Positions 15,185 to 22,438 of a DNA stretch of 34,500 nt are shown here, piece by piece. Under the pieces are notes generated by a model. The model did no database searches. It was not told the origin of the DNA and saw only the letters and a list, made by a program, of their open reading frames with translations. The stretch's first letter is position 1. The number at the start of each line of letters is the position of its first letter. Origin of the DNA: Candidatus Methanofastidiosum methylothiophilum. GTDB lineage: Archaea; Methanobacteriota_B; Thermococci; Methanofastidiosales; Methanofastidiosaceae. Location of the stretch: NCBI GenBank assembly GCA_001587575.1, contig LNJC01000014.1, positions 1 through 34,500 on the forward strand, read 5' to 3'. The position numbers and the translations under genes are program-made.

Positions 15185-15982
15185 ATGAATAAAAGACTGG
15201 GATTTTCTTCGTTAGCATTTTATGAAGATTCTCTTGAAAACGCTCTTTCGTGGGGAGAACTAAATAACTTTGGTCTTTTAGAGATAGTTGCAGAAAATAA
15301 TCACGCGATTGATGAGGAAACTTTGCCACGTATAAAAGATTTATTGGCCTCATATAGTTTTGATTATACCGTGCATTCACCTTTTTCAGACATTAACATA
15401 TCTAGTTTGAACAAAAGTATAAGAAAAGAATCCATAAGACAAGTGAAATACTCTATTTTTGCTGTTAATGAGATAGGGGGAAAAGTAATGACTTTTCATC
15501 CAGGTAGACACTCTGCTGCCACAAGTAAATCTAGAGAAGGCACTAAAAAAATTCTTTTTGATTCGCTTAAGGAGATATCAGATTATAATAAAGACTATGG
15601 AGTTACAATAGCTCTTGAAAACATGCCTGATACATTTATCACTACCATGAAAATATCTCAAGAAGTTTTAGAAGTTTTAGAAAATAAACAATTATCTGAG
15701 ATAAAGCATACTATGGATGTGGGCCACCTTGAAACCAACAATGTGGATATAGGGGAATATATTCACGATCTCAGAAAGTATCTAATACATATGCATCTAC
15801 ATGATAATTTTGGAGAGTTCGATAATCACCTCCCTCTTGGGGAAGGGAATATTAATTTCCAACTTATATTCAGAGCACTTATGGAAATAAACTATTCGGG
15901 GAGAATAATACTTGAAATGGCAAAAACTGATGACATCTTGAAAAGTCGTGAATACCTAGAAGAGAAAAAATACCTAATATAA
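15185..15982 (+). CDS. Sugar phosphate isomerase/epimerase-like TIM-barrel protein
   Basis: 265 residues, a xylose-isomerase/AP-endonuclease-2 type TIM barrel. Metal-site strands can be followed: LEIVAENNH, DYTVHSPFSDIN, VMTFHPGRHS, VTIALENMPD, HTMDVGHLET, LIHMHLHDNFGEFDNHLPLGEG and IILEMAK. The His, Glu and Asp residues at strand ends would bind one or more divalent metals. Relatives include sugar isomerases, inosose dehydratases and endonuclease IV; the exact reaction is unknown. The ATG at 15185 is preferred to the TTG one codon earlier. It is divergent from the metal importer operon and the ~125-base gap must hold both promoters. Confidence 0.85.
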   Translation: MNKRLGFSSLAFYEDSLENALSWGELNNFGLLEIVAENNHAIDEETLPRIKDLLASYSFDYTVHSPFSDINISSLNKSIRKESIRQVKYSIFAVNEIGGKVMTFHPGRHSAATSKSREGTKKILFDSLKEISDYNKDYGVTIALENMPDTFITTMKISQEVLEVLENKQLSEIKHTMDVGHLETNNVDIGEYIHDLRKYLIHMHLHDNFGEFDNHLPLGEGNINFQLIFRALMEINYSGRIILEMAKTDDILKSREYLEEKKYLI

Positions 15983-15983
15983 T

Positions 15984-16544
15984 TTAATAGTTAAGGAATT
16001 TAACAGTCATCTTTGACATGTTCTTATAAAATTCGTTTTCAGGTTTTTTGCCTTTTGGTTCTATGAAAAGCTTGTCTAATCCTGTCCAGAAGCTAAACCA
16101 CCCTCCTGGCTCAGTTATAATTAATGGTAAGTTAAAAATTGGATTTCCTTGACGAATGAGGAGTGTGGACAAAAAAGATAAAGAAAAACCAATAAGAATC
16201 CATTTTCCTCCTTCTCGCCTTGATTGATTCAATTCTTTTTGTTTCTCATTTGCCTGTTTTAAGAAATACTCCTTTAATCTTCTTTTTATTATAGTTTCAT
16301 CTGACGTTTTCCTTTTGTATTTGGGTAATAAAAGCCTAAGCTCAAGATTAGATATTTCCCCTTTCTTTTCCCTAACAACTTTTTTACATTCTGAAATAAA
16401 ATCATCTGAGAGAGTTCTCTTGGAATAAGGCCGGGGGTCAAAATCAGAGAAAAGATCTTCATACCCATCCAATACTAGACTGATGTTTCCCTGTTTTAGA
16501 TATGTTTTTAGGGATTCACTAGGCAATTCTTGGTCAGAGTCCAT
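15984..16544 (-). CDS. Conserved membrane protein, unknown function
   Basis: 186 residues. The N-terminal ~100 residues are soluble and charged, with the striking SLVLDGYEDLFSDFDPRPYS segment followed by KRTLSDDFISE and a Lys/Arg-rich helix (KKVVREKKGE, KYKRKTSDETIIKRRLKEYF). I recall DPRPYS-type stretches from unannotated membrane proteins. Two hydrophobic segments follow, about 112-130 (WILIGFSLSFLSTLLI) and 135-150, and then a short tail. It could be a small membrane adaptor, but nothing supports a specific role. It is tail to tail with the TIM-barrel gene (one base between) and divergent from the methyltransferase gene. Confidence 0.7.
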   Translation of the reverse strand: MDSDQELPSESLKTYLKQGNISLVLDGYEDLFSDFDPRPYSKRTLSDDFISECKKVVREKKGEISNLELRLLLPKYKRKTSDETIIKRRLKEYFLKQANEKQKELNQSRREGGKWILIGFSLSFLSTLLIRQGNPIFNLPLIITEPGGWFSFWTGLDKLFIEPKGKKPENEFYKNMSKMTVKFLNY

Positions 16545-16620
16545 ATATATCGTCTCTTTTCAGCATAAGCTATTTATTGTACCTTTTTAAATATTATTAA
16601 AGATGTTAGAGAGTAAAAAT

Positions 16621-17244
16621 ATGGGAAGCCACGAGGATAAGAAACACTGGTATGACGGAAAACTGTATAACTATTTTATTGATCCTGCTACAGAAGAAAC
16701 GAGAAGAATTATTTCTAGTCTTATTGAAGATAATTCCAATGTCATTGATATTGGATGTGGAACGGGATCTTTGGCTTTGTTCCTTTCAAAAAAATGTAAT
16801 AATGTCTTAGGTTTAGAGCTTTCTAAAAAAATGGTTTCCTATGCAAATTCAATTAAACAAGAAAGAAAAATCATCAATGTCCATTTTTTACATGGAACTG
16901 CAGAGAATGTATCCCAATTGACAAATGAAAGATTTGATTATGCAATTTTTTCTTTATCACTTCATGAAATGAAATCTGAAACTAGAATCAAAGCTTTGGA
17001 AGAAATAAAAAAAATAGCAAATAGTATCATTATCTATGATTATCTTGTAAAGAAGAATACTTCTTTCAAGGGAGTATTGAATTCAACTATAGAGTTCCTT
17101 GCTGGCAAAGATCACTTTGAAAACTACAAATCTTTTCAAAAAGAAAATGGTATTTTTGGATTATTAGAAAAAAATGGATTTATGGTAGAAAAAATTATAA
17201 TTGATAAAGATACTTATGCTGCAGTTAAGGCAAAATTGAAATAA
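16621..17244 (+). CDS. Class I SAM-dependent methyltransferase
   Basis: 207 residues. Motif I of the Rossmann-like fold is VIDIGCGTGSLALFLS, the acidic strand 2 end is VLGLELSKKMV, and FDYAIFSLSLHEM is motif II/post-II with a His-Glu typical of small-molecule methyltransferases of the UbiE/Methyltransf_11 group. The substrate is unknown. An in-frame ATG at 16603 would add 6 residues; 16621 is preferred because the TATA box (TTTTTAAATA, ~16584-16593) predicts a transcription start near 16616. Confidence in the family is high, in the start moderate. Confidence 0.88.
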   Translation: MGSHEDKKHWYDGKLYNYFIDPATEETRRIISSLIEDNSNVIDIGCGTGSLALFLSKKCNNVLGLELSKKMVSYANSIKQERKIINVHFLHGTAENVSQLTNERFDYAIFSLSLHEMKSETRIKALEEIKKIANSIIIYDYLVKKNTSFKGVLNSTIEFLAGKDHFENYKSFQKENGIFGLLEKNGFMVEKIIIDKDTYAAVKAKLK

Positions 17245-17291
17245 ACTTAAAAAGAAGTTTTGTAAAAATTGAAACATAGATAGTGATTTAG

Positions 17292-18041
17292 ATGTATAAA
17301 GTTGTTCTCTTGAGACATGGTGAAAGCACTTGGAATAAGGAGAATAGATTTACTGGTTGGACAGATGTAGACCTTTCTGAAAAGGGGATTATAGAAGCCA
17401 AAAAATCGGGTAAAGTATTACTAGAATCAGGATATGTGTTTGACATAGCATTTACTTCTGTTCTCAAAAGGGCAATAAGAACCTTGTGGCTAACTTTAGA
17501 TGAGATGGATCTAATGTGGATACCAGTAATAAATTCATGGAGATTAAATGAGAGGCATTATGGTGCTCTTCAGGGACTCAATAAATCAGAAATGGCCAAA
17601 AAATATGGAGAAACCCAAGTGTTAGTCTGGAGAAGAAGTTATGATATAAGACCTCCTGCCCTAGAAAAAAATGATAAAAGGTATCCAGGTTTTGACCCAC
17701 GTTACAAAGACTTGCCTAAAGATCAGATTCCACAAACTGAATGTCTTAAGGATACAGTTGAAAGATTTTTACCTTATTGGCATGAAACAATAGCCCCAAC
17801 AATAAAGAGCGGAAAGAAAGTTCTAATTGTGGCACATGGAAACAGTCTTAGGGCGCTTGTAAAATATCTTGATAATGTTTCTGAAGCAGAAATAGTAAGT
17901 CTGAACATACCAACAGGCATCCCCCTAGTCTATGAATTAGATAAGGACTTGAAACCTATAAGGCATTATTATTTAGGAGATGCTAAAGAAATTGAAAATG
18001 CAATTAAATCAGTAGCAAACCAGGGGAAAGCAAAGAAATAA
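17292..18041 (+). CDS. gpmA: 2,3-bisphosphoglycerate-dependent phosphoglycerate mutase
   Basis: 249 residues, the classical bacterial/eukaryotic dPGM length. The phosphohistidine motif [18 protein letters not shown] is at the N-terminus, [14 protein letters not shown] is the conserved substrate loop, RRSYDIRPP follows, and [14 protein letters not shown] carries the second catalytic His. It interconverts 3- and 2-phosphoglycerate in glycolysis and gluconeogenesis. Most archaea use the unrelated cofactor-independent enzyme, so this gene probably came from bacteria, though its base composition now matches the neighbourhood. A GTGAT-like site lies just before the ATG. The trp regulatory region begins right after its stop. 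Confidence 0.97.
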   Translation: MYKVVLLRHGESTWNKENRFTGWTDVDLSEKGIIEAKKSGKVLLESGYVFDIAFTSVLKRAIRTLWLTLDEMDLMWIPVINSWRLNERHYGALQGLNKSEMAKKYGETQVLVWRRSYDIRPPALEKNDKRYPGFDPRYKDLPKDQIPQTECLKDTVERFLPYWHETIAPTIKSGKKVLIVAHGNSLRALVKYLDNVSEAEIVSLNIPTGIPLVYELDKDLKPIRHYYLGDAKEIENAIKSVANQGKAKK

Positions 18042-18052
18042 ATAATACAAAG

Positions 18053-18062
18053 CTTTATAAAG
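18053..18062 (+). promoter_or_regulatory. TATA box of the trp leader-trpB2 transcript
   Basis: CTTTATAAAG is a near-consensus archaeal TATA box starting 11 bases after the gpmA stop. Transcription should start ~25-27 bases downstream, at about 18083, only a few bases before the leader peptide ATG at 18090. The leader ORF is therefore the first thing transcribed. Confidence 0.65.
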
Positions 18063-18089
18063 AGATTCATGATTAAATTTTTTGGTACT

Positions 18090-18167
18090 ATGAGCTTAAA
18101 GCCATCCAATACAACCAAAGTAGTCACAAAAGACTCTTTTCTTAAATTTTGGTGGTGGCGATACTAA
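18090..18167 (+). CDS. trpL: Candidate Trp leader peptide (25 residues, three consecutive Trp codons)
   Basis: A short ORF begins ATG AGC TTA, encodes MSLKPSNTTK... and ends ...SFLKFWWWRY before TAA. The three TGG codons (18150-18158) are three codons from the stop. Trp is the rarest codon class here, so a run of three at this spot is not expected by chance. The end resembles bacterial TrpL peptides (E. coli ends ...KGWWRTS). It lies between a TATA box and trpB2, immediately upstream of a hairpin and a terminator-like structure, as in trp attenuators. The ribosome site is weak, but the transcript is nearly leaderless, which archaeal ribosomes accept. Function in tryptophan sensing is inferred. 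Confidence 0.75.
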   Translation: MSLKPSNTTKVVTKDSFLKFWWWRY

Positions 18168-18194
18168 GCGACCTACTTTTAGGTTTTTCGCTTA
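18165..18194 (+). promoter_or_regulatory. Hairpin overlapping the leader stop codon
   Basis: TAAGCGA (18165-18171) pairs perfectly with TCGCTTA (18188-18194), and CCTA (18172-18175) with TAGG (18180-18183); a four-base T bulge and a four-base loop remain. The first strand begins with the leader's own stop codon, so a ribosome finishing the leader would melt it. Confidence 0.7.
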
Positions 18195-18218
18195 CTCATA
18201 GGAATTTTAGTGTAAATT

Positions 18219-18254
18219 AGACGTCTAGAGATTTTTAGAGGTCTTAGTTTTTTT
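18219..18254 (+). terminator. Terminator-like hairpin with U tract before trpB2 (putative attenuator)
   Basis: AGAC-G-TCTA (18219-18227) pairs with TAGA-G-GTCT (18236-18244) around an 8-base loop, with one G-G mismatch. TAG and seven T follow (18248-18254). It ends 47 bases before the trpB2 ATG, so a terminator here would stop the transcript before the gene. The 3' arm can instead pair with 18163-18174 in the leader. Confidence 0.6.
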
Positions 18255-18301
18255 AGTTAGAATATTTTAGATTTTTAATAAACTATAAGGGAGGATAAAA
18301 T

Positions 18302-19669
18302 ATGGAAAGAACCAAAATATTTTTGGACGAAAACCAAATGCCAAAAAAATGGTATAACATACAGGCAGACCTGCCAAAGGCCCTGCCGCCAGTATATAGC
18401 CCTAGAACCTTAAAACAGGCTACATTGGAAGAGCTTTCAGTACTTTTTCCAATGGAAATTCTAAAACAGGAAGTATCTCAAGAAAGATGGATTGATATTC
18501 CACAGGAAATACGTGATATTTACGCAGTATGGAGACCTTCTCCACTTTACAGAGCTCTAAGATTGGAAAAGGCCCTAAAAACACCTGCAAAAATTTACTT
18601 CAAATGGGAAGGAATTTCTCCTGCAGGTAGCCACAAACCAAACACAGCAGTGCCACAGGCATACTATAACATGAAAGAAGGTACACAAACAATAACAACT
18701 GAAACCGGTGCAGGTCAGTGGGGGTCTGCATTAAGTTACGCAACGAGTCTATTTGACATAACATGCAGAGTTTACATGGTAAGGGTAAGTTACGAGCAGA
18801 AACCTTACAGAAGAAATCTAATTCATTTGTGGGGGGCAGAAGTGTTCCCAAGTCCGAGCAATAAGACAAACGCAGGAAGATCTATTCTAAAAGATAATCC
18901 AGAGCACCCTGGAAGTCTTGGAATTGCCATATCCGAAGCTGTAGAAGATGCGGCAACACATGAAGACACGAAATACTCTCTTGGAAGTGTTTTAAACCAC
19001 GTTTGTATGCACCAGACAGTAATAGGTCTTGAATCTAAGGAACAATTGAAGATGGAAGAAAAATACCCAGACATAGTAATTGGTTGTGTTGGCGGTGGTT
19101 CTAACTTTGCAGGTATCTCATTCCCATTCTTACATGACAAGCTTAAAGGCAATAAGAAAGATCTAAGAGTTATAGCTGTTGAGCCACATTCATGTCCAAC
19201 ACTAACAAAAGGCCTTTATGCTTTCGATTATGGTGACTCAACAAAGTTAGGTCCTATTGCAAAGATGTTTACTTTGGGCCATGACTTTATTCCACCAGGC
19301 ATACATGCTGGAGGATTAAGGTACCACGGAGCCTCGCCTATAGTAAGTTCACTAAAAGACCAAAACATTATCGAAGCTCAAGCATACCACCAAACAGAAG
19401 TATTTGAAGCTGCAATGCTATTTGCACAGACTGAAGGTCATGTTCCGGCACCAGAAACTGCTCACGCGATTAAATCTGCAATAGAAGAAGCAAAAAAGTG
19501 CAAACAAACTGGGGAAGAAAAGGTAATTCTATTCAATGCAAGTGGTCATGGACACTTTGATCTTAAATCCTACGAACTTTTTATTCATGGAAAACTAACA
19601 GACTATGAATACCCTGCAGACCTTGTAAAGCAGTCTCTTAAAAAACTTCCAAAGATTAAGGAGGATTAA
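18302..19669 (+). CDS. trpB2: TrpB2-type tryptophan synthase beta chain
   Basis: 455 residues, the long TrpB2 form, which joins indole and serine to make tryptophan and usually acts without TrpA. The PLP lysine is Lys112 in [14 protein letters not shown]. The catalytic Glu is in [12 protein letters not shown] near residue 134, and the phosphate-binding loop is [11 protein letters not shown] near 264-271. A strong GGGAGG ribosome site lies 7-8 bases upstream. No trpA or other trp biosynthetic gene is in the window, so it may salvage indole. Expression is probably controlled by the upstream leader and attenuator-like structures. A palindromic terminator overlaps its stop codon. Confidence 0.96.
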   Translation: MERTKIFLDENQMPKKWYNIQADLPKALPPVYSPRTLKQATLEELSVLFPMEILKQEVSQERWIDIPQEIRDIYAVWRPSPLYRALRLEKALKTPAKIYFKWEGISPAGSHKPNTAVPQAYYNMKEGTQTITTETGAGQWGSALSYATSLFDITCRVYMVRVSYEQKPYRRNLIHLWGAEVFPSPSNKTNAGRSILKDNPEHPGSLGIAISEAVEDAATHEDTKYSLGSVLNHVCMHQTVIGLESKEQLKMEEKYPDIVIGCVGGGSNFAGISFPFLHDKLKGNKKDLRVIAVEPHSCPTLTKGLYAFDYGDSTKLGPIAKMFTLGHDFIPPGIHAGGLRYHGASPIVSSLKDQNIIEAQAYHQTEVFEAAMLFAQTEGHVPAPETAHAIKSAIEEAKKCKQTGEEKVILFNASGHGHFDLKSYELFIHGKLTDYEYPADLVKQSLKKLPKIKED

Positions 19670-19690
19670 TCCTCCTATTTTTTTTATTTT
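19659..19690 (+). terminator. Palindromic terminator overlapping the trpB2 stop codon
   Basis: AGGAGGATTAATCCTCCT (19659-19676) is a perfect 18-base palindrome containing the TAA stop of trpB2, followed by ATTTTTTTTATTTT. The 6-bp GC-rich stem with a T tract is the strongest terminator-like element in the window. It leaves the next gene, 22 bases away, without an obvious promoter. Confidence 0.8.
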
Positions 19691-19698
19691 GTGGTAAA

Positions 19699-20802
19699 AT
19701 GAAAACTCTTGGTTTCTTGGTCAATCCAATCTCAGGGATGGGTGGCTCTGTAGGATTAAAAGGTACCGATGGACTTTATGAAAAAGCTCTAGAGCTTGGT
19801 GCTGAAAAAATATCTAAGAAAAGAGCTCAAGTATTTTTTGAATATCTTGGAAATACTAAAGATGTAAAGCTCCTAGTTCCCTCAGGCGAGATGGGAGAAG
19901 ACCTTGTAAAAAATAAGGGATTTGAATATGAAGTAGTATACAATTTTAAGGGATTAAGTAGTAGAGAAGATACAATTAAGACCGTACAAGAATTCAAAAA
20001 AAGAAAAGTTGACCTAATAATATTCTGCGGCGGAGATGGAACGGCAAGAGATATATGCGAAGTAGTTTCCACAGAAGTCCCTGTAATAGGAATGCCCGCG
20101 GGAGTAAAGATGTTTTCTTCAGTATTTGCAATAAATCCAAAAGCAGCGTCAGAGATTCTTAAAGCGTTTTTAGAAGGAAACTCAAGATATAAAGATTCAG
20201 ATGTCCTTGATATAGATGAAGAAAGTTACAGGGCAGATAAATTTAAGATGAAATTATATGGGTATCTAAAAACTCCCTACATTCCAAATCTAGTACAAGA
20301 TGCCAAGACACTATTTGAGGGTCAAGATGAAGAAATGGCAAAGGAAGGCATAGCTATTTTTGCCAGTGAATTCATGTCTGACGGCTCTTTGTATATAGTT
20401 GGTGCAGGTTCTACGACTGCAAAGATTGCAGAAGTTATGGGCCTAAAGAAAACCATTCTAGGAGTAGATCTAATAAAAGATGAAAAATTAGTTGCAAGCG
20501 ACGTCAATGAGAAGGCAATATTAGAACATATCAAAGATGAAAAGAGTGTGAAAATAATAGTGAGCCCAATAGGTGCTCAGGGATTTGTTTTTGGAAGGGG
20601 AAATCAACAGCTTTCAAGTCAGGTCTTAAGAAAAGTTGGAAAAGAAAATATCATTATTATAGCAACTCCTCAAAAACTTGAGAACACTCCATTTTTATTA
20701 GTTGATACTGGCGATGATGAATTGGATAATCAACTATCTGGTAAGACTCTTGTAGTTTGTGGCTATAGAATGGCCCAGAGGAAAGAGATAAGAAAAGATT
20801 AA
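19699..20802 (+). CDS. ATP-NAD kinase-like (COG3199/AcoX-type) protein
   Basis: 367 residues. The N-terminus LGFLVNPISGMGGSVGLKGTDG and the IIFCGGDGTARDICEV loop (GGDGT, nucleotide binding) identify the diacylglycerol/NAD-kinase superfamily; the long form with the C-terminal GAQGFVFGRGNQQLS and TPQKL segment is the COG3199 subgroup. It presumably phosphorylates NAD or a related small molecule; the substrate is not established for this subgroup. It follows trpB2 by 29 bases but a strong terminator lies in between and I see no TATA box of its own, so it may depend on read-through. GTGGT just before the ATG may serve as ribosome site. Confidence 0.88.
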   Translation: MKTLGFLVNPISGMGGSVGLKGTDGLYEKALELGAEKISKKRAQVFFEYLGNTKDVKLLVPSGEMGEDLVKNKGFEYEVVYNFKGLSSREDTIKTVQEFKKRKVDLIIFCGGDGTARDICEVVSTEVPVIGMPAGVKMFSSVFAINPKAASEILKAFLEGNSRYKDSDVLDIDEESYRADKFKMKLYGYLKTPYIPNLVQDAKTLFEGQDEEMAKEGIAIFASEFMSDGSLYIVGAGSTTAKIAEVMGLKKTILGVDLIKDEKLVASDVNEKAILEHIKDEKSVKIIVSPIGAQGFVFGRGNQQLSSQVLRKVGKENIIIIATPQKLENTPFLLVDTGDDELDNQLSGKTLVVCGYRMAQRKEIRKD

Positions 20803-20838
20803 ATTTAAAAAGCATTAAAATCAGGTTATTCTGATATT

Positions 20839-21957
20839 ATGGATGAATCTGTTGTTACTCCTTGGGAAGTTGAAGGAGAAATTGATTATAATAAACTCAT
20901 AAAACAGTTTGGAACAGATGTCCTTACTGAAGATCTATTGAATACTATTAAGAAATATACTGGAGATTTGCATCCTTTTCTAAAGAGAAAATTGTTCTTT
21001 TCCCATAGGGATCTTGGTTGGATCCTAAAAAAATATGAAGAAGGAGAAAAGTTTGCTCTTTACACGGGAAGGGGCCCTTCTGGCCATACCCATCTTGGCC
21101 ATTTAGTACCATGGATATTCTGTAAATGGCTCCAAGATAAATTTGATTGCGAGTTTTATTTCCAGATGACTGATGATGAAAAGTTCATGATGAGACCAGA
21201 TTTGACACTTGAGCAAACACATGCTTTTGCTTATGAAAATGCCCTCGATGTGATTGCTTTAGGATTTGACCCAAAAAAGACTTTTATTTTCTCCGATATT
21301 GATTATGCAAAAACTCTTTATAAAATATCGATCCAAGTTGCAAAGAATGTGACTACATCAACAGCAAAAGCAGTTTTTGGTTTTAAAAATTCAACTAATA
21401 TTGGTATGGTTTTCTTCCCTTCAGTTCAGGCCGCACCTTGTTTTTTGCCCTCTGTTTTAAAGGGATACAATGTCCCTGTTTTAATTCCAGCGGCAATTGA
21501 TCAGGACCCATACTGGAGAATTACAAGAGACGTGGCTCCGAAACTTGGTTATTATAAACCTGCAGCCATCCACAACATGTTCCTCCCTGGCCTAGAAGGG
21601 CCAAGTGGAAAGATGTCCGCATCAAAGAGCGATACCGCCATATTTTCTATTGACCCTCCAAAAGAGGTCGATAAAAAAGTAAAAAGAGCCTTCACAGGAG
21701 GGGGGCAAACAATAAAAGAGCATAAAGAAAAAGGTGGAAATCCAGGAGTCTGTACAATTTACCAGTATCTATATTTCATCTTTGAAGAGGATAATAAGAA
21801 GATAAAAGAGATACATGATGGATGCAAGCGCGGTGAAGTATTCTGTGGGGAGTGCAAGAATCTATTAAGTGAAAAACTTGTTAAGTTTATCACTACACAT
21901 CAAGAAAACAGAGAAAAGGCTAGAGACGTCCTTGATAAATTCCTTTTAAAGGATTAA
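20839..21957 (+). CDS. trpS: Tryptophanyl-tRNA synthetase, archaeal/eukaryotic type
   Basis: 372 residues, class I synthetase charging tRNA-Trp. The HIGH-like signature is SGHTHLGHLVPW and the KMSKS-like signature SGKMSASKSD. FQMTDDEKF and AIDQDPYWRITRD are typical of archaeal/eukaryotic TrpRS. A Cys-containing C-terminal part (KRGEVFCGECKNLL) is also typical. TTTAAAAA at 20804-20811 gives a TATA box about 30 bases upstream, so it is probably transcribed from its own promoter and nearly leaderless. An inverted repeat ATCAG-N6-CTGAT (20820-20835) covers the expected start of transcription and could be an operator. Lying 1.2 kb from trpB2, it makes this a tryptophan-centred region. Confidence 0.97.
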   Translation: MDESVVTPWEVEGEIDYNKLIKQFGTDVLTEDLLNTIKKYTGDLHPFLKRKLFFSHRDLGWILKKYEEGEKFALYTGRGPSGHTHLGHLVPWIFCKWLQDKFDCEFYFQMTDDEKFMMRPDLTLEQTHAFAYENALDVIALGFDPKKTFIFSDIDYAKTLYKISIQVAKNVTTSTAKAVFGFKNSTNIGMVFFPSVQAAPCFLPSVLKGYNVPVLIPAAIDQDPYWRITRDVAPKLGYYKPAAIHNMFLPGLEGPSGKMSASKSDTAIFSIDPPKEVDKKVKRAFTGGGQTIKEHKEKGGNPGVCTIYQYLYFIFEEDNKKIKEIHDGCKRGEVFCGECKNLLSEKLVKFITTHQENREKARDVLDKFLLKD

Positions 21958-22082
21958 TACTTTTTTATTAACTCTTTTTTAGAGTTTTAAATAATAGTTT
22001 TTATCGACTTATAATAGTATTAACTATAATTGATATTAATTAATATAATAATTGCATTAATGCTAATCTATACAACCAAAAG

Positions 22083-22113
22083 ATTTATATACTAATGATT
22101 ATCAATATTAGTA
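22083..22113 (+). promoter_or_regulatory. Promoter with operator-like inverted repeat for the small HTH gene
   Basis: TTTATATAC (22083-22091) is a TATA box. TACTAAT (22090-22096) and ATTAGTA (22107-22113) form a perfect 7-bp inverted repeat with a 10-base spacer, lying exactly between the TATA box and the expected transcription start (~22112). A bound protein here would block the promoter. The product of the next gene is the obvious candidate. Further AT-only palindromes occur upstream (22033-22046, 22054-22063), but they are common in DNA of this composition. Confidence 0.45.
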
Positions 22114-22157
22114 ACTAACATTTGAGAGATGATAGTTAGCACTAAAGGTGAAAAAAT

Positions 22158-22391
22158 ATGGGATGGAGAAGACAATTTGAAACAAGAGAAAAGCGTATCA
22201 ACGAATTAAGGATTCTTCTAAAACAAAAGCTAAACAGTGGGAGAGACTACTTCATTCAAGAACTTGTTAACGATACGGATATACCAAGAAGTACCGTTGA
22301 AAGATATCTTTATGAATATTTAAATGAAGAAGTAGAAATATACTATGAAGGACCTTTAAAAAAGATACGCTATAAAGGAGCAGGAAATTAA
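22158..22391 (+). CDS. Small helix-turn-helix protein, probable DNA-binding regulator
   Basis: 77 residues, highly charged. A basic N-terminus (MGWRRQFETREKRINELR) leads into a winged-helix-like part: LLKQKLNSGRDYFIQELVND, then DIPRSTVERYLYEYL as the likely recognition helix, then a beta wing (VEIYYEGPLKKIRYKG). I cannot name the family. AAAGGTGA lies eight bases before the ATG. The gene has its own TATA box, an operator-like repeat next to it, and a strong terminator after it, so it is a self-contained unit that may regulate itself. Confidence 0.78.
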   Translation: MGWRRQFETREKRINELRILLKQKLNSGRDYFIQELVNDTDIPRSTVERYLYEYLNEEVEIYYEGPLKKIRYKGAGN

Positions 22392-22394
22392 TTT

Positions 22395-22426
22395 AAGAAA
22401 AGATTTTTTTTATCTTTTCTTTTTTT
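22395..22426 (+). terminator. Terminator after the small HTH gene
   Basis: AAGAAAAGAT (22395-22404) pairs perfectly with ATCTTTTCTT (22412-22421) around a 7-T loop and is followed by more T. It begins three bases after the stop and also separates this gene from the convergent PEBP gene. Confidence 0.75.
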
Positions 22427-22438
22427 AAAATTATTTTA

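Noticed and set aside
18042-18301. T-box or known riboswitch before trpB2
   Set aside because: No T-box AGGGTGG-like bulge or known aptamer pattern is seen; the Trp codon run and hairpins fit a leader-peptide attenuator better.
22033-22063. AT-only palindromes (14 bp and 10 bp) upstream of the HTH gene
   Set aside because: Such palindromes are expected by chance in DNA of this composition and they are not positioned at the promoter.
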